Below the pieces are notes generated by a model. The model was not told the DNA's origin and made no database searches. It worked only from the letters and a program-made list of their open reading frames with translations. The translations under genes were made by a program, and so were the position numbers. This document shows, one piece after another, positions 1 to 6,239 of a DNA stretch of 7,606 bases (its first letter is position 1; each line of letters starts with the position of its first letter). Location: assembly GCA_900552985.1 (NCBI GenBank), contig USBP01000054.1, positions 1 to 7,606 of the forward strand. The letters run 5' to 3'. The DNA comes from an uncultured Oscillospiraceae bacterium. GTDB lineage: Bacteria > Bacillota > Clostridia > Oscillospirales > Acutalibacteraceae.

Positions 1-157
1 TGGAAGGCAGCCGCGCCCCCGCAGGCAGCCTGCCGGAGCGGATCAGCTCTTTATAATAACCGTAAACGCGCAGGTAAAGCGGTTCGTCCGCCGCCCCCTC
101 CTGCCAAAATAAACCCTTGTTTTTCATCAATTGTCCCGCCCAAAGCTGCAAATTCAT
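1..157 (-). CDS. GntR-family (MocR-like) transcriptional regulator, N-terminal part
   Basis: This is the first ~52 codons of a leftward gene that runs off the left edge. The translated N-terminus contains PLYLRVYGYYKELIRSG followed by RLPAGARLPS, which is the start of the GntR winged-helix DNA-binding domain (PLY..Y...K..I.SG.L..G..LPS). The PLYL-x-VY-x-YYK form is closest to what I know of MocR/PdxR-type regulators, where the HTH is fused to an aminotransferase-like domain. That fusion is inference because the rest lies outside the window. Two in-frame ATG starts exist, at 157 and 127. The 157 start has a poor ribosome site. The 127 start (MKNKGLFWQ...) follows a GGCGGGA stretch at a workable distance and leaves a leader of about 46 nt behind the 180-208 promoter, so 127 may be the real one. 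Confidence 0.75.
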   Translation of the reverse strand, partial: MNLQLWAGQLMKNKGLFWQEGAADEPLYLRVYGYYKELIRSGRLPAGARLPS

Positions 158-179
158 GCAAAATAATAGATCCAATTTC

Positions 180-208
180 AGTATAATCGCCGGTTCCGGA
201 TTTTGCAA
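180..208 (-). promoter_or_regulatory. Sigma-A promoter of the GntR-type regulator
   Basis: Read on the minus strand, a TTGCAA -35 box (203-208) is followed by a 17-bp spacer and a TATACT -10 box (180-185). Transcription would start near 173 and run into the regulator. The spacing is ideal and both boxes match the consensus at 4-5 of 6 positions. Confidence 0.65.
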
Positions 209-227
209 GCAGGCGTACATATTTATG

Positions 228-297
228 GCCCTTACGCAGAAACTAAGGGCGCAGGGAGAATTAACATTCCCCTTTTAGCATCCGTATACAAGGGGAA
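228..297. repeat. Two consecutive inverted repeats before the ferritin-like gene
   Basis: The first is GCCCTTA (228-234) and TAAGGGC (244-250) around a 9-nt loop. The second is TTCCCCTT (267-274) and AAGGGGAA (290-297) around a 15-nt loop. Neither is followed by a T-run on either strand, so they do not look like intrinsic terminators. They lie between the leftward regulator and the rightward gene at 411. They could be operator sites or mRNA leader structures, but nothing else in the sequence tells which. Confidence 0.35.
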
Positions 298-410
298 GCT
301 CTCCGCCCGGCGGGCTCAGGCGGGCGCTCACGGCGCTCTTGGGCGCGGCCACAAACGGAAAACCGATGGATACCCTTGACACGGATGATATCATAAAAGG
401 AGTGATTTTT

Positions 411-857
411 ATGCCGGCAGAGCCGCAGGACCGCAATATTGAATGCCTGAATAAAATTTATCAGGGGGCGAAGATGGGCTGTGAATCCATCTCTTTCCTC
501 ACGGAAAAGGTGACGGATGCAAACCTGCTCAACGACCTTCATGAGCAGCACGATCAGTATGCCCAAATTTCATGCCAGGCCTCTCAGGCGCTCTCGCAGC
601 GCAAGGCGGTACCCAAGGATAAAGGGCCGCTCGCGCAGGCGAGTTTATGGTCGGGCGTGCAGATGAACACCATGATGGATAAATCCCCCAACCATATTGC
701 AGAAATTATGATAAACGGCAATACGATGGGCTTAATCGAAACCACGCGCACCATGAAGCAGTATTCCGACGTACAGCCGGAGGTACAGTCCCTCGGCCAG
801 GCGCTAATTCAGGCAGAGGAAACGGGCATTCAGAAGATGAAGCAGTATCTTTCGTGA
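411..857 (+). CDS. Small all-helical protein, ferritin-like/coat-F-like
   Basis: A 148-residue, soluble protein without signal peptide or membrane segment. I chose ATG 411 because AAGGAG (397-402) sits 8 nt upstream; earlier in-frame starts at 339 (TTG) and 366 lack a ribosome site. The sequence is almost entirely predicted helix in four stretches (about residues 6-32, 35-65, 88-118, 122-147) with short Pro/Gly breaks, which suggests a four-helix bundle. The motif IYQGAKMGCESI near the start and MMDKSPNHIAEIMINGN in the third helix resemble small clostridial proteins usually left as hypothetical, with distant similarity to ferritin-like and spore-coat CotF-type bundles. There are Cys at 12, 24 and 55 and a Met-rich third helix, but no clear E..H di-iron signature, so metal binding is not supported. 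It is monocistronic and ends just before a strong terminator. Family recall is from memory; the function is unknown. Confidence 0.8.
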   Translation: MPAEPQDRNIECLNKIYQGAKMGCESISFLTEKVTDANLLNDLHEQHDQYAQISCQASQALSQRKAVPKDKGPLAQASLWSGVQMNTMMDKSPNHIAEIMINGNTMGLIETTRTMKQYSDVQPEVQSLGQALIQAEETGIQKMKQYLS

Positions 858-897
858 GTACGAAATCAAGTTGCAGCCTAAAAATTTTTGGCCGAAG

Positions 898-945
898 AAA
901 AACAGACGCCTGATATCAAACCTCAGATATCAGGCGTCTGTTTTT
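898..945. terminator. Bidirectional intrinsic terminator
   Basis: A 17-bp perfect stem (901-917 with 926-942), extended by three A:T pairs to 898-945, closes an 8-nt loop. It carries a T-run on the plus side and, because of the flanking A-run, also on the minus side. It ends the rightward gene at 411-857 and the leftward queT, whose stop codon (946-944) touches the stem. Confidence 0.92.
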
Positions 946-1468
946 ACTTCATACGAGGAAAGACCCGCGCTGCCGCGCCGCTCCTCTCCAGTGCAAGCCC
1001 CAGCGGAAGCCCCAGCAGGTAGCAGACCGCCAGCTGGCCAAGCCCTACCTGCACGGCGCTGATTAGAAAGCCTGCCCACGAGGCCGCCGTTCCAGGGGTA
1101 AAGAATGTGATCTGGAGGCCCACAACTGCAGCGTTTACCAGCACAGGCGGCAGGGGCGCAAGCACGGGGATTTTTTTGATCCGCACGTTTCGCACTGCGC
1201 GCGTCAAAACAGCGGCGATCAGGGAGGCCGCCGTGCCAAACACGAGATCCAGCGGATAGGGACTCGCCAGATTGCCGATCAAACAGCCGATGGCAAGCCC
1301 CGGCGCCGCAGCCGGCGTAAAGATAGGCAGGATGGTCAACGCCTCGGAAAACCGGAACTGAACGCTCCCATAGGCGAGGTTGAAAACCATCGCGAGATAC
1401 GTCAGCACGGCGTAGACGGCGGCAATCATGCCCGCCTGGGCCAGATAGAGCAGGTTTCTTTTTTTCAT
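944..1468 (-). CDS. queT: QueT-family queuosine precursor ECF transporter S component
   Basis: A 174-residue, very hydrophobic protein with about five to six membrane segments. It carries family hallmarks: VQFRFSEALTILP (residues 36-48), then PGLAIGCLIGNL (56-67), DLVFGTAASLIAA (74-86) and PLPPVLVNA (105-113). QueT is the membrane-embedded substrate-binding subunit that, with the shared EcfA/EcfT energizing module encoded elsewhere, imports queuine precursors such as preQ1 or preQ0 for tRNA wobble-base modification. Length matches the family. ATG 1468 is preceded by GGAG (1482-1479 on the minus strand) at 10 nt. The preQ1-I-like aptamer immediately upstream independently supports the assignment. 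No biosynthetic que genes lie nearby, consistent with a salvage gene acting alone. It lies 90 nt downstream of the GH3 gene on the same strand with no clear promoter of its own between them. Confidence 0.9.
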   Translation of the reverse strand: MKKRNLLYLAQAGMIAAVYAVLTYLAMVFNLAYGSVQFRFSEALTILPIFTPAAAPGLAIGCLIGNLASPYPLDLVFGTAASLIAAVLTRAVRNVRIKKIPVLAPLPPVLVNAAVVGLQITFFTPGTAASWAGFLISAVQVGLGQLAVCYLLGLPLGLALERSGAAARVFPRMK

Positions 1469-1480
1469 TCTGTTTTCACT

Positions 1481-1521
1481 CCATAGTTTTATTTAACGTC
1501 AGGATGGTTTCGAACTGACGT
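1481..1521 (-). promoter_or_regulatory. preQ1-I-type riboswitch controlling queT translation
   Basis: In the queT leader, P1 is formed by ACGTCAG (1521-1515) and CTGACGT (1502-1496), 7 perfect base pairs. The loop begins TTCG and contains ACCATC. It is followed by an A-rich tail (TTAAATAAAACTATGGAG). This is the layout of preQ1 class I aptamers: a short P1, a loop with UUC or UCG, and an A-rich tail that threads the groove. The loop's CCAT (1507-1504) can pair with ATGG (1484-1481) to form pseudoknot P2. That pairing takes two bases of the GGAG ribosome site (1482-1479), so ligand binding is expected to block translation. There is no terminator between aptamer and start, which also points to translational control. 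The assignment is by comparison with remembered Bacillus and Thermoanaerobacter examples, not by a covariance search. Confidence 0.85.
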
Positions 1522-1558
1522 GTTTGACAAAAAGAGCCCGGTACAAATGCGGATCGGC

Positions 1559-4009
1559 TTAGATGGAATTCAAGAATTCCTTCAAATGCGTCAGGGCGCG
1601 GATAAAGCCGACGATAATCTTTTTCCAGCCCATGGGTGCATTCTGCCCATTGAGAATCATGAGCAGACCCTGTGCCATATCCTCAGTGAACATGCTTGCG
1701 CTCATACCAACAAAGCCGCGTATAGGCATTTGTAATGCGAGAGAGGCGAGCATCTGCGCCGTTTCCTCATTGCCGTTGGCCAGCTTGAGCGTAACAGTGT
1801 GAACAATTTTGTTCAGCCGCGCGCCCCACGGCGTTTCCTTTGCATCCTCCAGCGTGCAGTTAAGATCAAGTGGCTCGCCCTTTTTGCGCTGCGCCGGCGG
1901 GAGCGGGTGGCCCAGGAGCACCTCAAACTGCTCTGCGGGGATTGCCTGAATCTCGCCGGTATAATAGGCGGGAGCGGTCTGGCGGTAATCCGGCGCCGCC
2001 GCATCCGGCTGCGCGCTCTCCACATTGACCATGCCCTCCAGGCGGATATCCCGGCTGGACGCGCCAACCAGAACCTTGTAGGCGCCGCTCTCCACATGCC
2101 AGCCATGCAGGTTGACATTATAGTAGGCAAAGGCGCGCTCTGTCAAGGTGACCGTCACCTTTTTCTGCTCGCCGGCCTTCAGGAACACCTTGGCAAAGCC
2201 CCTGAGCTCCTTCGGCGCTTTAAAAACCGTACTCTCCGGCGCGGCGACATAAACCTGCGCGATCTCCGCGCCATCCACGCTGCCGGTGTTCTTCACCTGG
2301 AAGGTGACCGTCAGCGCATCGCCCTCCCGGATGGACTTTTTACCCAACCGCAGATTGGAATAGGCGAACTCAGTATAGGAAAGGCCGAACCCGAATGGGA
2401 ACTGCACGGGCTTTTTGACCCTATCGTAATAGCGGTAACCCACAAAAATGCTCTCGCGGTATTCCGTCGTTTCCTGCTCGCCGGGGAAATACTTTGCAGA
2501 CGGGGTATCCGCAAGGCAAAGGGGATAGGTCTCCGCCAGCTTGCCGCTGGGGTTTTTCCGGCCGGTGATGATATCCGCAATCGCCGCGCCGCCGGCCTGG
2601 CCGCCCAGATAGCCGTTAAGCAGGCCCTTCACCCGGCCAAGCCAGGGCATCTCCACTGGCGCGCCGCCGGAAAGGACAACTACGACGTTTTCAGTCGCTG
2701 CGCTGACAGCTTCAACCAGTGCGTTGTGATTTGCAGGCAGGCGCATATGGAGCCTGTCGTACCCCTCCGCCTCGTAGCTGTCCGTCAGGCCGATGAAGAG
2801 CAGCGTCACGTCGGCCTTTGCCGCCGTCCGGCAGGCATCCTGGATCAGGCCGTCGTCCGGTTGATCCGTCGTTTTATTGTAGCCCGGAGCGTAAAGCACG
2901 CTTACACCCGCCTCCAGCAGGCAATCAAAGGCGGAATCCAGCCGTGTGGGGTTGATTAAAGAGCTGCCCGCGCCCTGGTAGCGCGGAGAACGCGCCATCT
3001 CGCCGATCACCGCTACCTTCTGCCCGGCCTTGAGCGGGAGAAGCCCTCCTTCATTTTTGAGCAGCACCATGGATTCTCCTGCGATTTTTCGTGCAAGCTG
3101 ATGGTTTGCCGCATAATCGCAGGCATAGGTGTAGGCCTTTGTCTGCTCAGCGCGGCAGATCAGGTCAAGAATCTGATCCACACGCTCATCCAGCAGGGCC
3201 TCATCCACCTCGCCTGCGCGCACGGCATCCACAATCTTCTGGTCATTCAGGCCACCGGAGGCGGGCATTTCCAAGTTTTGGCCGGCGATCAGGCCGGGCA
3301 CGCGCTCGTTGTTGGCGCCCCAGTCCGTAACGACAAGGCCCTGGAACCCCCAGCCCTTGCGCAGCACGTCGGTCAGAAGCCATGGATTTTCGGAGCAGAA
3401 GGTTCCGTTAATCCGGTTATAGGCGCTCATAATGGTCCAGGGCTGCGCTTTTTTGACTGCCGTTTCAAACGGCGCAAGATAAATTTCATGCAGCGCCCGC
3501 TCATCCACGACGGAATCCACCTTCATCCGCCGCGTTTCCTGATTGTTGCAGGCAAAATGCTTGAGCGAGGTGCCAACGCCCTTCTCCTGTACGCCGTTGA
3601 TGAAAGCTGCGCCCATCTCGCCCGCGAGCAGAGGATCCTCCGAAAAATATTCAAAATTACGCCCGCATAACGGGGAACGCTTGATATTGACACCGGGGCC
3701 AAGCACAACGCTCACGCCCTGCGTAAGCGCCTCCTGCGCAATCGCGCCGCCCATTTCACGCAGCAGTTCCGGATCCCAGGAGCAGGCGGAGGTTGCCGCC
3801 GTCGGGAAGCAGGTGGCGGGCTCGCTGCCGTTGATGCCGAGATTATCCTGGCTGCCCGTCTGCTTGCGCAGACCGTGCGGGCCGTCGCACACCATAATCT
3901 CCGGAATATTAAATTTCTCAAGCTTTTTCAGGTGCCAGAAATCCTTCCCGGAGCAAAGGCTTGCCTTCTCCTCCAGCGTCATTTTACTGATCAGGTCCTG
4001 ATGCTTCAT
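1559..4009 (-). CDS. Glycoside hydrolase family 3 beta-glucosidase-type enzyme
   Basis: An 816-residue GH3 enzyme without signal peptide, so cytoplasmic. It hydrolyses terminal beta-linked sugars (glucosides or xylosides; specificity is not readable here) by the retaining mechanism. Domains: GH3 N-terminal TIM-barrel (about residues 10-290) with CDGPHGLR (41-48), GRNFEYFSEDP (116-126), KHF (150-152) and the nucleophile Asp229 in VVTDWGA. The alpha/beta sandwich domain (about 310-545) contains EAEGYDR (413-419), where the acid/base Glu is expected. It ends with FPFGFGLSYT, the usual junction to the fibronectin-III-like domain (about 550-660, VKNTGSVDGAEIAQVYV). A further ~150 residues (665-816) form an additional C-terminal region with MPIRGFVGMS and LLMILNG, typical as far as I recall of some clostridial GH3 enzymes. 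No PA14 insertion is seen. ATG 4009 has a GGAGGGA site 7 nt upstream. It is second in an operon, 21 nt after the esterase, which suggests both act on one imported substrate. Confidence 0.95.
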   Translation of the reverse strand: MKHQDLISKMTLEEKASLCSGKDFWHLKKLEKFNIPEIMVCDGPHGLRKQTGSQDNLGINGSEPATCFPTAATSACSWDPELLREMGGAIAQEALTQGVSVVLGPGVNIKRSPLCGRNFEYFSEDPLLAGEMGAAFINGVQEKGVGTSLKHFACNNQETRRMKVDSVVDERALHEIYLAPFETAVKKAQPWTIMSAYNRINGTFCSENPWLLTDVLRKGWGFQGLVVTDWGANNERVPGLIAGQNLEMPASGGLNDQKIVDAVRAGEVDEALLDERVDQILDLICRAEQTKAYTYACDYAANHQLARKIAGESMVLLKNEGGLLPLKAGQKVAVIGEMARSPRYQGAGSSLINPTRLDSAFDCLLEAGVSVLYAPGYNKTTDQPDDGLIQDACRTAAKADVTLLFIGLTDSYEAEGYDRLHMRLPANHNALVEAVSAATENVVVVLSGGAPVEMPWLGRVKGLLNGYLGGQAGGAAIADIITGRKNPSGKLAETYPLCLADTPSAKYFPGEQETTEYRESIFVGYRYYDRVKKPVQFPFGFGLSYTEFAYSNLRLGKKSIREGDALTVTFQVKNTGSVDGAEIAQVYVAAPESTVFKAPKELRGFAKVFLKAGEQKKVTVTLTERAFAYYNVNLHGWHVESGAYKVLVGASSRDIRLEGMVNVESAQPDAAAPDYRQTAPAYYTGEIQAIPAEQFEVLLGHPLPPAQRKKGEPLDLNCTLEDAKETPWGARLNKIVHTVTLKLANGNEETAQMLASLALQMPIRGFVGMSASMFTEDMAQGLLMILNGQNAPMGWKKIIVGFIRALTHLKEFLNSI

Positions 4010-4030
4010 GTTGACATCCCTCCACTTATA

Positions 4031-4882
4031 TTAAAATCCATAAAAAAGCAGCCACTCAATCATCAGGCGGCTCCAGCGAACGGTCAGCGGATGGTAGCCA
4101 CCGCCGTTCTCAGGCGCGGCAAGGCCCTGCCCATGGTCCCCGTATGGGAACAGGTGCAGCTCCACCGGGACGCTGCGCCTTGCCAGCGTATCGCACAGCG
4201 TCAGCGCAGTGTTGTAGTGAATCAGGCCATCCCGCATCGACTGCCAGAGGAAGGTGGGCGGGAACTGCATCTCCTTTTCCAGCACCACGTCAAAATAGGC
4301 GACGAGATCAAATTCATCGTCCTCCTCATATTCCTCCTTAAACATCACGGCGGCATAGCCCAAAAGCATTGCATCCGGCCGGGAAGAAACGCGCTCCACC
4401 GGATCCTCAGCGGCCGGGTCGCCATCGTCTCCATAGGCGCAGGTGATAAATGCCAGATTGCCGCCGGCAGAGAAGCCAAGCACACCGATCTTATCCGGCA
4501 AAATCCCCAGCTCCTGTGCATGATAGCGCAAATACCGCACCGCCCGCTTGGCATCCAGCAGGATCACATCGCGGGAATAGGGCACAACCCGGTAATCCAG
4601 CACAGCGGCATGGATGCCTGCCTCATTGATCCTTTGGGCGACAACCTTGCCCTCATGAACGGATTTGCTCGTGTAGGAGCCTCCCGCCATGACGATCACA
4701 CAGCCGCGTTTTTCCCCTCCCGGCGCGGGGAAAAAGGTAACGGACGGCTGCCTCTGCCCAACAGCCTGTTCAAAGCCGGGGGCACCCTCTTCCCACAGCG
4801 GCAGCTGCGTATCCTCGCTTAGCATCTCCGCCCAAGGGGCGTCGGGGTTTAAATTGCCCCAGATATCGTATGTATCGGCCAA
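4031..4882 (-). CDS. Alpha/beta-hydrolase esterase (acetyl/xylan-esterase type)
   Basis: A 283-residue cytoplasmic alpha/beta-hydrolase. The nucleophile elbow GFSAGGN gives Ser138; the acid is probably Asp218 in QSMRDGLI; the base is His250 in PYGDHGQGL; MAGGSYTSK (65-73) forms the oxyanion-hole loop. The arrangement fits the BD-FAE/acetyl-esterase group of the esterase-lipase family, which removes acetyl or other acyl groups from sugars. Substrate preference is inferred from the following GH3 gene. Translation starts at a TTG (4882-4880): AGGGAGG (4897-4891) lies 8 nt upstream and no nearer ATG fits the conserved N-terminus (DIWGNLNPDAPWAEM). It is first in the operon, driven by the 4955-4983 promoter, with a structured leader in which the start codon can be base-paired. 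Some members of this group are annotated as prolyl peptidase-like, which cannot be excluded. Confidence 0.9.
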   Translation of the reverse strand: MADTYDIWGNLNPDAPWAEMLSEDTQLPLWEEGAPGFEQAVGQRQPSVTFFPAPGGEKRGCVIVMAGGSYTSKSVHEGKVVAQRINEAGIHAAVLDYRVVPYSRDVILLDAKRAVRYLRYHAQELGILPDKIGVLGFSAGGNLAFITCAYGDDGDPAAEDPVERVSSRPDAMLLGYAAVMFKEEYEEDDEFDLVAYFDVVLEKEMQFPPTFLWQSMRDGLIHYNTALTLCDTLARRSVPVELHLFPYGDHGQGLAAPENGGGYHPLTVRWSRLMIEWLLFYGF

Positions 4883-4933
4883 TCAAATAACCTCCCTGCC
4901 GCAGAAGCGGCCTGATTGGCGGCAAAAGCCGCC
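4878..4933 (-). promoter_or_regulatory. Structured leader of the esterase-GH3 mRNA
   Basis: On the minus-strand transcript there are two GC-rich hairpins, GGCGGC-UUUU-GCCGCC (4933-4918) and GCCGC-UUCU-GCGGC (4911-4898). In addition GCCAAUCA (4920-4913) is fully complementary to UGAUUGGC (4885-4878), an 8-bp pairing that contains the UUG start codon and encloses the second hairpin and the ribosome site (4897-4891). This pairing and the first hairpin share three bases (4918-4920), so they exclude each other. No known riboswitch class is recognised and there is no T-run for a terminator. A role in translation control is inference. Confidence 0.5.
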
Positions 4934-4954
4934 TATTGTTCTCGATTCAAACAG

Positions 4955-4983
4955 ATTATACACGGTTGCGGAAAAGAGTGCAA
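4955..4983 (-). promoter_or_regulatory. Sigma-A promoter of the esterase-GH3 operon
   Basis: On the minus strand, TTGCAC (4983-4978) and a perfect TATAAT (4960-4955) are separated by 17 bp. Transcription should begin near 4948, giving a leader of about 65 nt. An 8-bp palindrome CCTTAAGG (5013-5020) lies about 30 bp upstream of the -35 box, where an activator or repressor could bind. I saw no convincing cre (CcpA) site. Confidence 0.8.
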
Positions 4984-5113
4984 TCTCTATTTCCGCCCGG
5001 CTTTCAATCCGACCTTAAGGAATTGTTTATCTTTCTTTCCGAAGAGATAGAAATTCTTGATTAAAAATTAAAGGTAAAACCACAGCGGGATAAATGACGC
5101 CGCTTCCTCGATC
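4984..5113. other. Intergenic stretch between divergent genes
   Basis: This is the middle of the 335-bp gap between the leftward esterase operon and the rightward lipoprotein gene. Its centre is AT-rich (about 5021-5080). Apart from the CCTTAAGG palindrome at 5013-5020 I see no ORF with a ribosome site, no RNA gene and no repeat. Confidence 0.6.
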
Positions 5114-5119
5114 TATAAT
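5114..5119 (+). promoter_or_regulatory. Candidate -10 box for the lipoprotein gene
   Basis: A perfect TATAAT faces the lipoprotein gene about 100 bp upstream. No good -35 box is present at 16-18 bp (the best nearby, ATGACG at 5094-5099, is too close). It may therefore depend on an activator, or the real promoter may lie elsewhere. Confidence 0.4.
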
Positions 5120-5138
5120 AGATATCACATAACTTCCC

Positions 5139-5171
5139 GGAAAGGCTGCCCGCGAAAGGCAGGCCTTTTCC
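5139..5171 (+). terminator. Terminator-like hairpin in the lipoprotein mRNA leader
   Basis: GGAAAGGCTGCC (5139-5150) pairs with GGCAGGCCTTTTCC (5158-5171) with two small bulges around a 7-nt loop, and the 3' arm runs into TTTTCCTTTC. It lies downstream of the candidate -10 box and upstream of the gene, so it could attenuate transcription. It could equally be an mRNA-stabilising hairpin. No competing antiterminator fold was found by eye. Confidence 0.4.
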
Positions 5172-5217
5172 TTTCAGTATTCCCGCCTCTTTCTGTGGCG
5201 GAGCAAGGGGTGTCGCC

Positions 5218-6165
5218 ATGAAACCAATCCCGAAAAAAGCTGTGGCCCTGGCAGCAGTAGTCTGCCTTCTTTTTTCATTGGCCGCCTGCCGTGGGGCAGA
5301 AAGTGCTCTGGAAGCTGCTTCCTCTGAGGAGAGTGGGCCTTCCCCATCGTCCGGGGTTTCGGCGGCCGCCTCAGAGCTCGCTTCCTCCTTGCTGGAGCAG
5401 TCCGCTGTGGACGTCGGACCTTCCGCCGCCTCTGAGACGGACGCCGCCTCCAGTTCTGCTCAGGAGACAGCAGCGCCTTCCACCGCAACCACCGCAGCGG
5501 AAAGGACGACCGACCGGGTGGAAAACGCAAAGCCATCCTCCAAAGCAGAAATCGTAGCATACTTTAACGATGCTGCAAACCGGGTGAAAACGGAAAAGCC
5601 CGGCTTGGTCAAAACCGAAAAAATCGCTTTCCAGGTAGAGGGCAGCGGCGCTGTAGCCAGTATTGCAAACCAGGTGCAAAGGGCGCTGAAAAGCGTGCTG
5701 AATCCCGAGCCAGTCACCGTGAAAAAAGGCGAAAGCCATAACGCCGTTTTTCCGGTAGAAAACCAGAGCTGGGCCAGCCGCCTTCCCGCCAATGCAGTTT
5801 CCTCTGCGGACTGCACGGAAAAGGGCGACACATATGTCATCACGATTCGGATGAAAACGGAACATATCTCCTATCAACAGGCAAAGCAGCCGCTTCAGAC
5901 AACGCACGGAAAGGTGGTTGACATCCTGCAAACCGGCGAAATCGAGGAACAGATGGCCGGGCTGAGCTGGCTGGTCACCCTGCACGATGTGGATCAGACC
6001 TATACAGGCACCGTGATCACCTGCACGGTTGACAAGCAGAGCCGGCGCCTGCGCACGGCGCAGTATCACATTGTCAGCCGCGCGGCCATCCGGGCAAGCG
6101 CGCCCTTCATCGGGGAAACCACTGTAAACGCCACGCTTACCTTCGACCAGAATTATCAATTTTAG
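5218..6165 (+). CDS. Putative lipoprotein of unknown function
   Basis: A 315-residue exported lipoprotein. The N-terminus has Lys6/Lys7, a hydrophobic core and lipobox LAAC with Cys24, where lipidation would anchor it to the outer face of the membrane. Residues 25-105 are a low-complexity Ser/Ala/Glu/Pro/Thr linker, a spacer typical of Gram-positive surface lipoproteins. A globular domain follows (about 108-315). It opens with AEIVAYFNDAANRVKTEKPG (110-129), a segment I associate loosely with other clostridial lipoproteins. It contains only two cysteines, 199 and 269, which could form a disulfide, and its second half is rich in alternating beta-strand-like patterns (YVITIRMKTEHIS, TYTGTVITCTVD, TTVNATLTFD). 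ATG 5218 is preceded by AAGGGG (5205-5210) at 7 nt. It stands alone between a leader hairpin and a terminator. I cannot assign a ligand or role. Confidence 0.88.
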   Translation: MKPIPKKAVALAAVVCLLFSLAACRGAESALEAASSEESGPSPSSGVSAAASELASSLLEQSAVDVGPSAASETDAASSSAQETAAPSTATTAAERTTDRVENAKPSSKAEIVAYFNDAANRVKTEKPGLVKTEKIAFQVEGSGAVASIANQVQRALKSVLNPEPVTVKKGESHNAVFPVENQSWASRLPANAVSSADCTEKGDTYVITIRMKTEHISYQQAKQPLQTTHGKVVDILQTGEIEEQMAGLSWLVTLHDVDQTYTGTVITCTVDKQSRRLRTAQYHIVSRAAIRASAPFIGETTVNATLTFDQNYQF

Positions 6166-6202
6166 CCTGCCGCTCCGATGCGCTTCTCCATCCGCAAAGA
6201 AA

Positions 6203-6239
6203 GGGCCCGTTGCAGATATCCGGTTCTGCAACGGGCCTT
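6203..6239 (+). terminator. Intrinsic terminator after the lipoprotein gene
   Basis: GGCCCGTTGCAGA (6204-6216) and TCTGCAACGGGCC (6225-6237) form a perfect 13-bp stem with an 8-nt loop, 38 nt past the stop codon. The T-run after it is short (TTCCCT), so termination may be imperfect, but the stem is very stable. Confidence 0.75.

Noticed and set aside
376..394. TTGACA at 376-381 as a -35 box for the ferritin-like gene
   Set aside because: The only AT-rich -10-like hexamer (TATCAT, 389-394) is 7 bp away and the correctly spaced position is the ribosome site.
1535..1560. Possible terminator between the GH3 gene and queT (AGCC...GGGCT then CTTTTTG on the minus strand)
   Set aside because: Only four consecutive base pairs with a large loop; too weak to call, so read-through from the GH3 operon into queT remains possible.
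1565..1580. Inverted repeat GGAATTC-AA-GAATTCC
   Set aside because: It lies inside the last GH3 codons, has a 2-nt centre and shows no other sign of being a regulatory site; probably chance.
1799..2959. A 386-codon open frame on the plus strand
   Set aside because: It lies wholly antisense to the GH3 gene, lacks a ribosome site, has no recognisable domain and is Arg/His/Ala-rich as expected for a shadow frame in GC-rich coding DNA.
3875..4822. A 315-codon open frame on the plus strand
   Set aside because: It is antisense to the esterase and the start of the GH3 gene, both of which have catalytic motifs; no domain or ribosome site is seen for the plus-strand frame.
4984..5010. Catabolite-response (cre) site upstream of the esterase operon
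   Set aside because: The nearest candidate, TGAAAGCCGGGCGGAA on the minus strand, misses several consensus positions.
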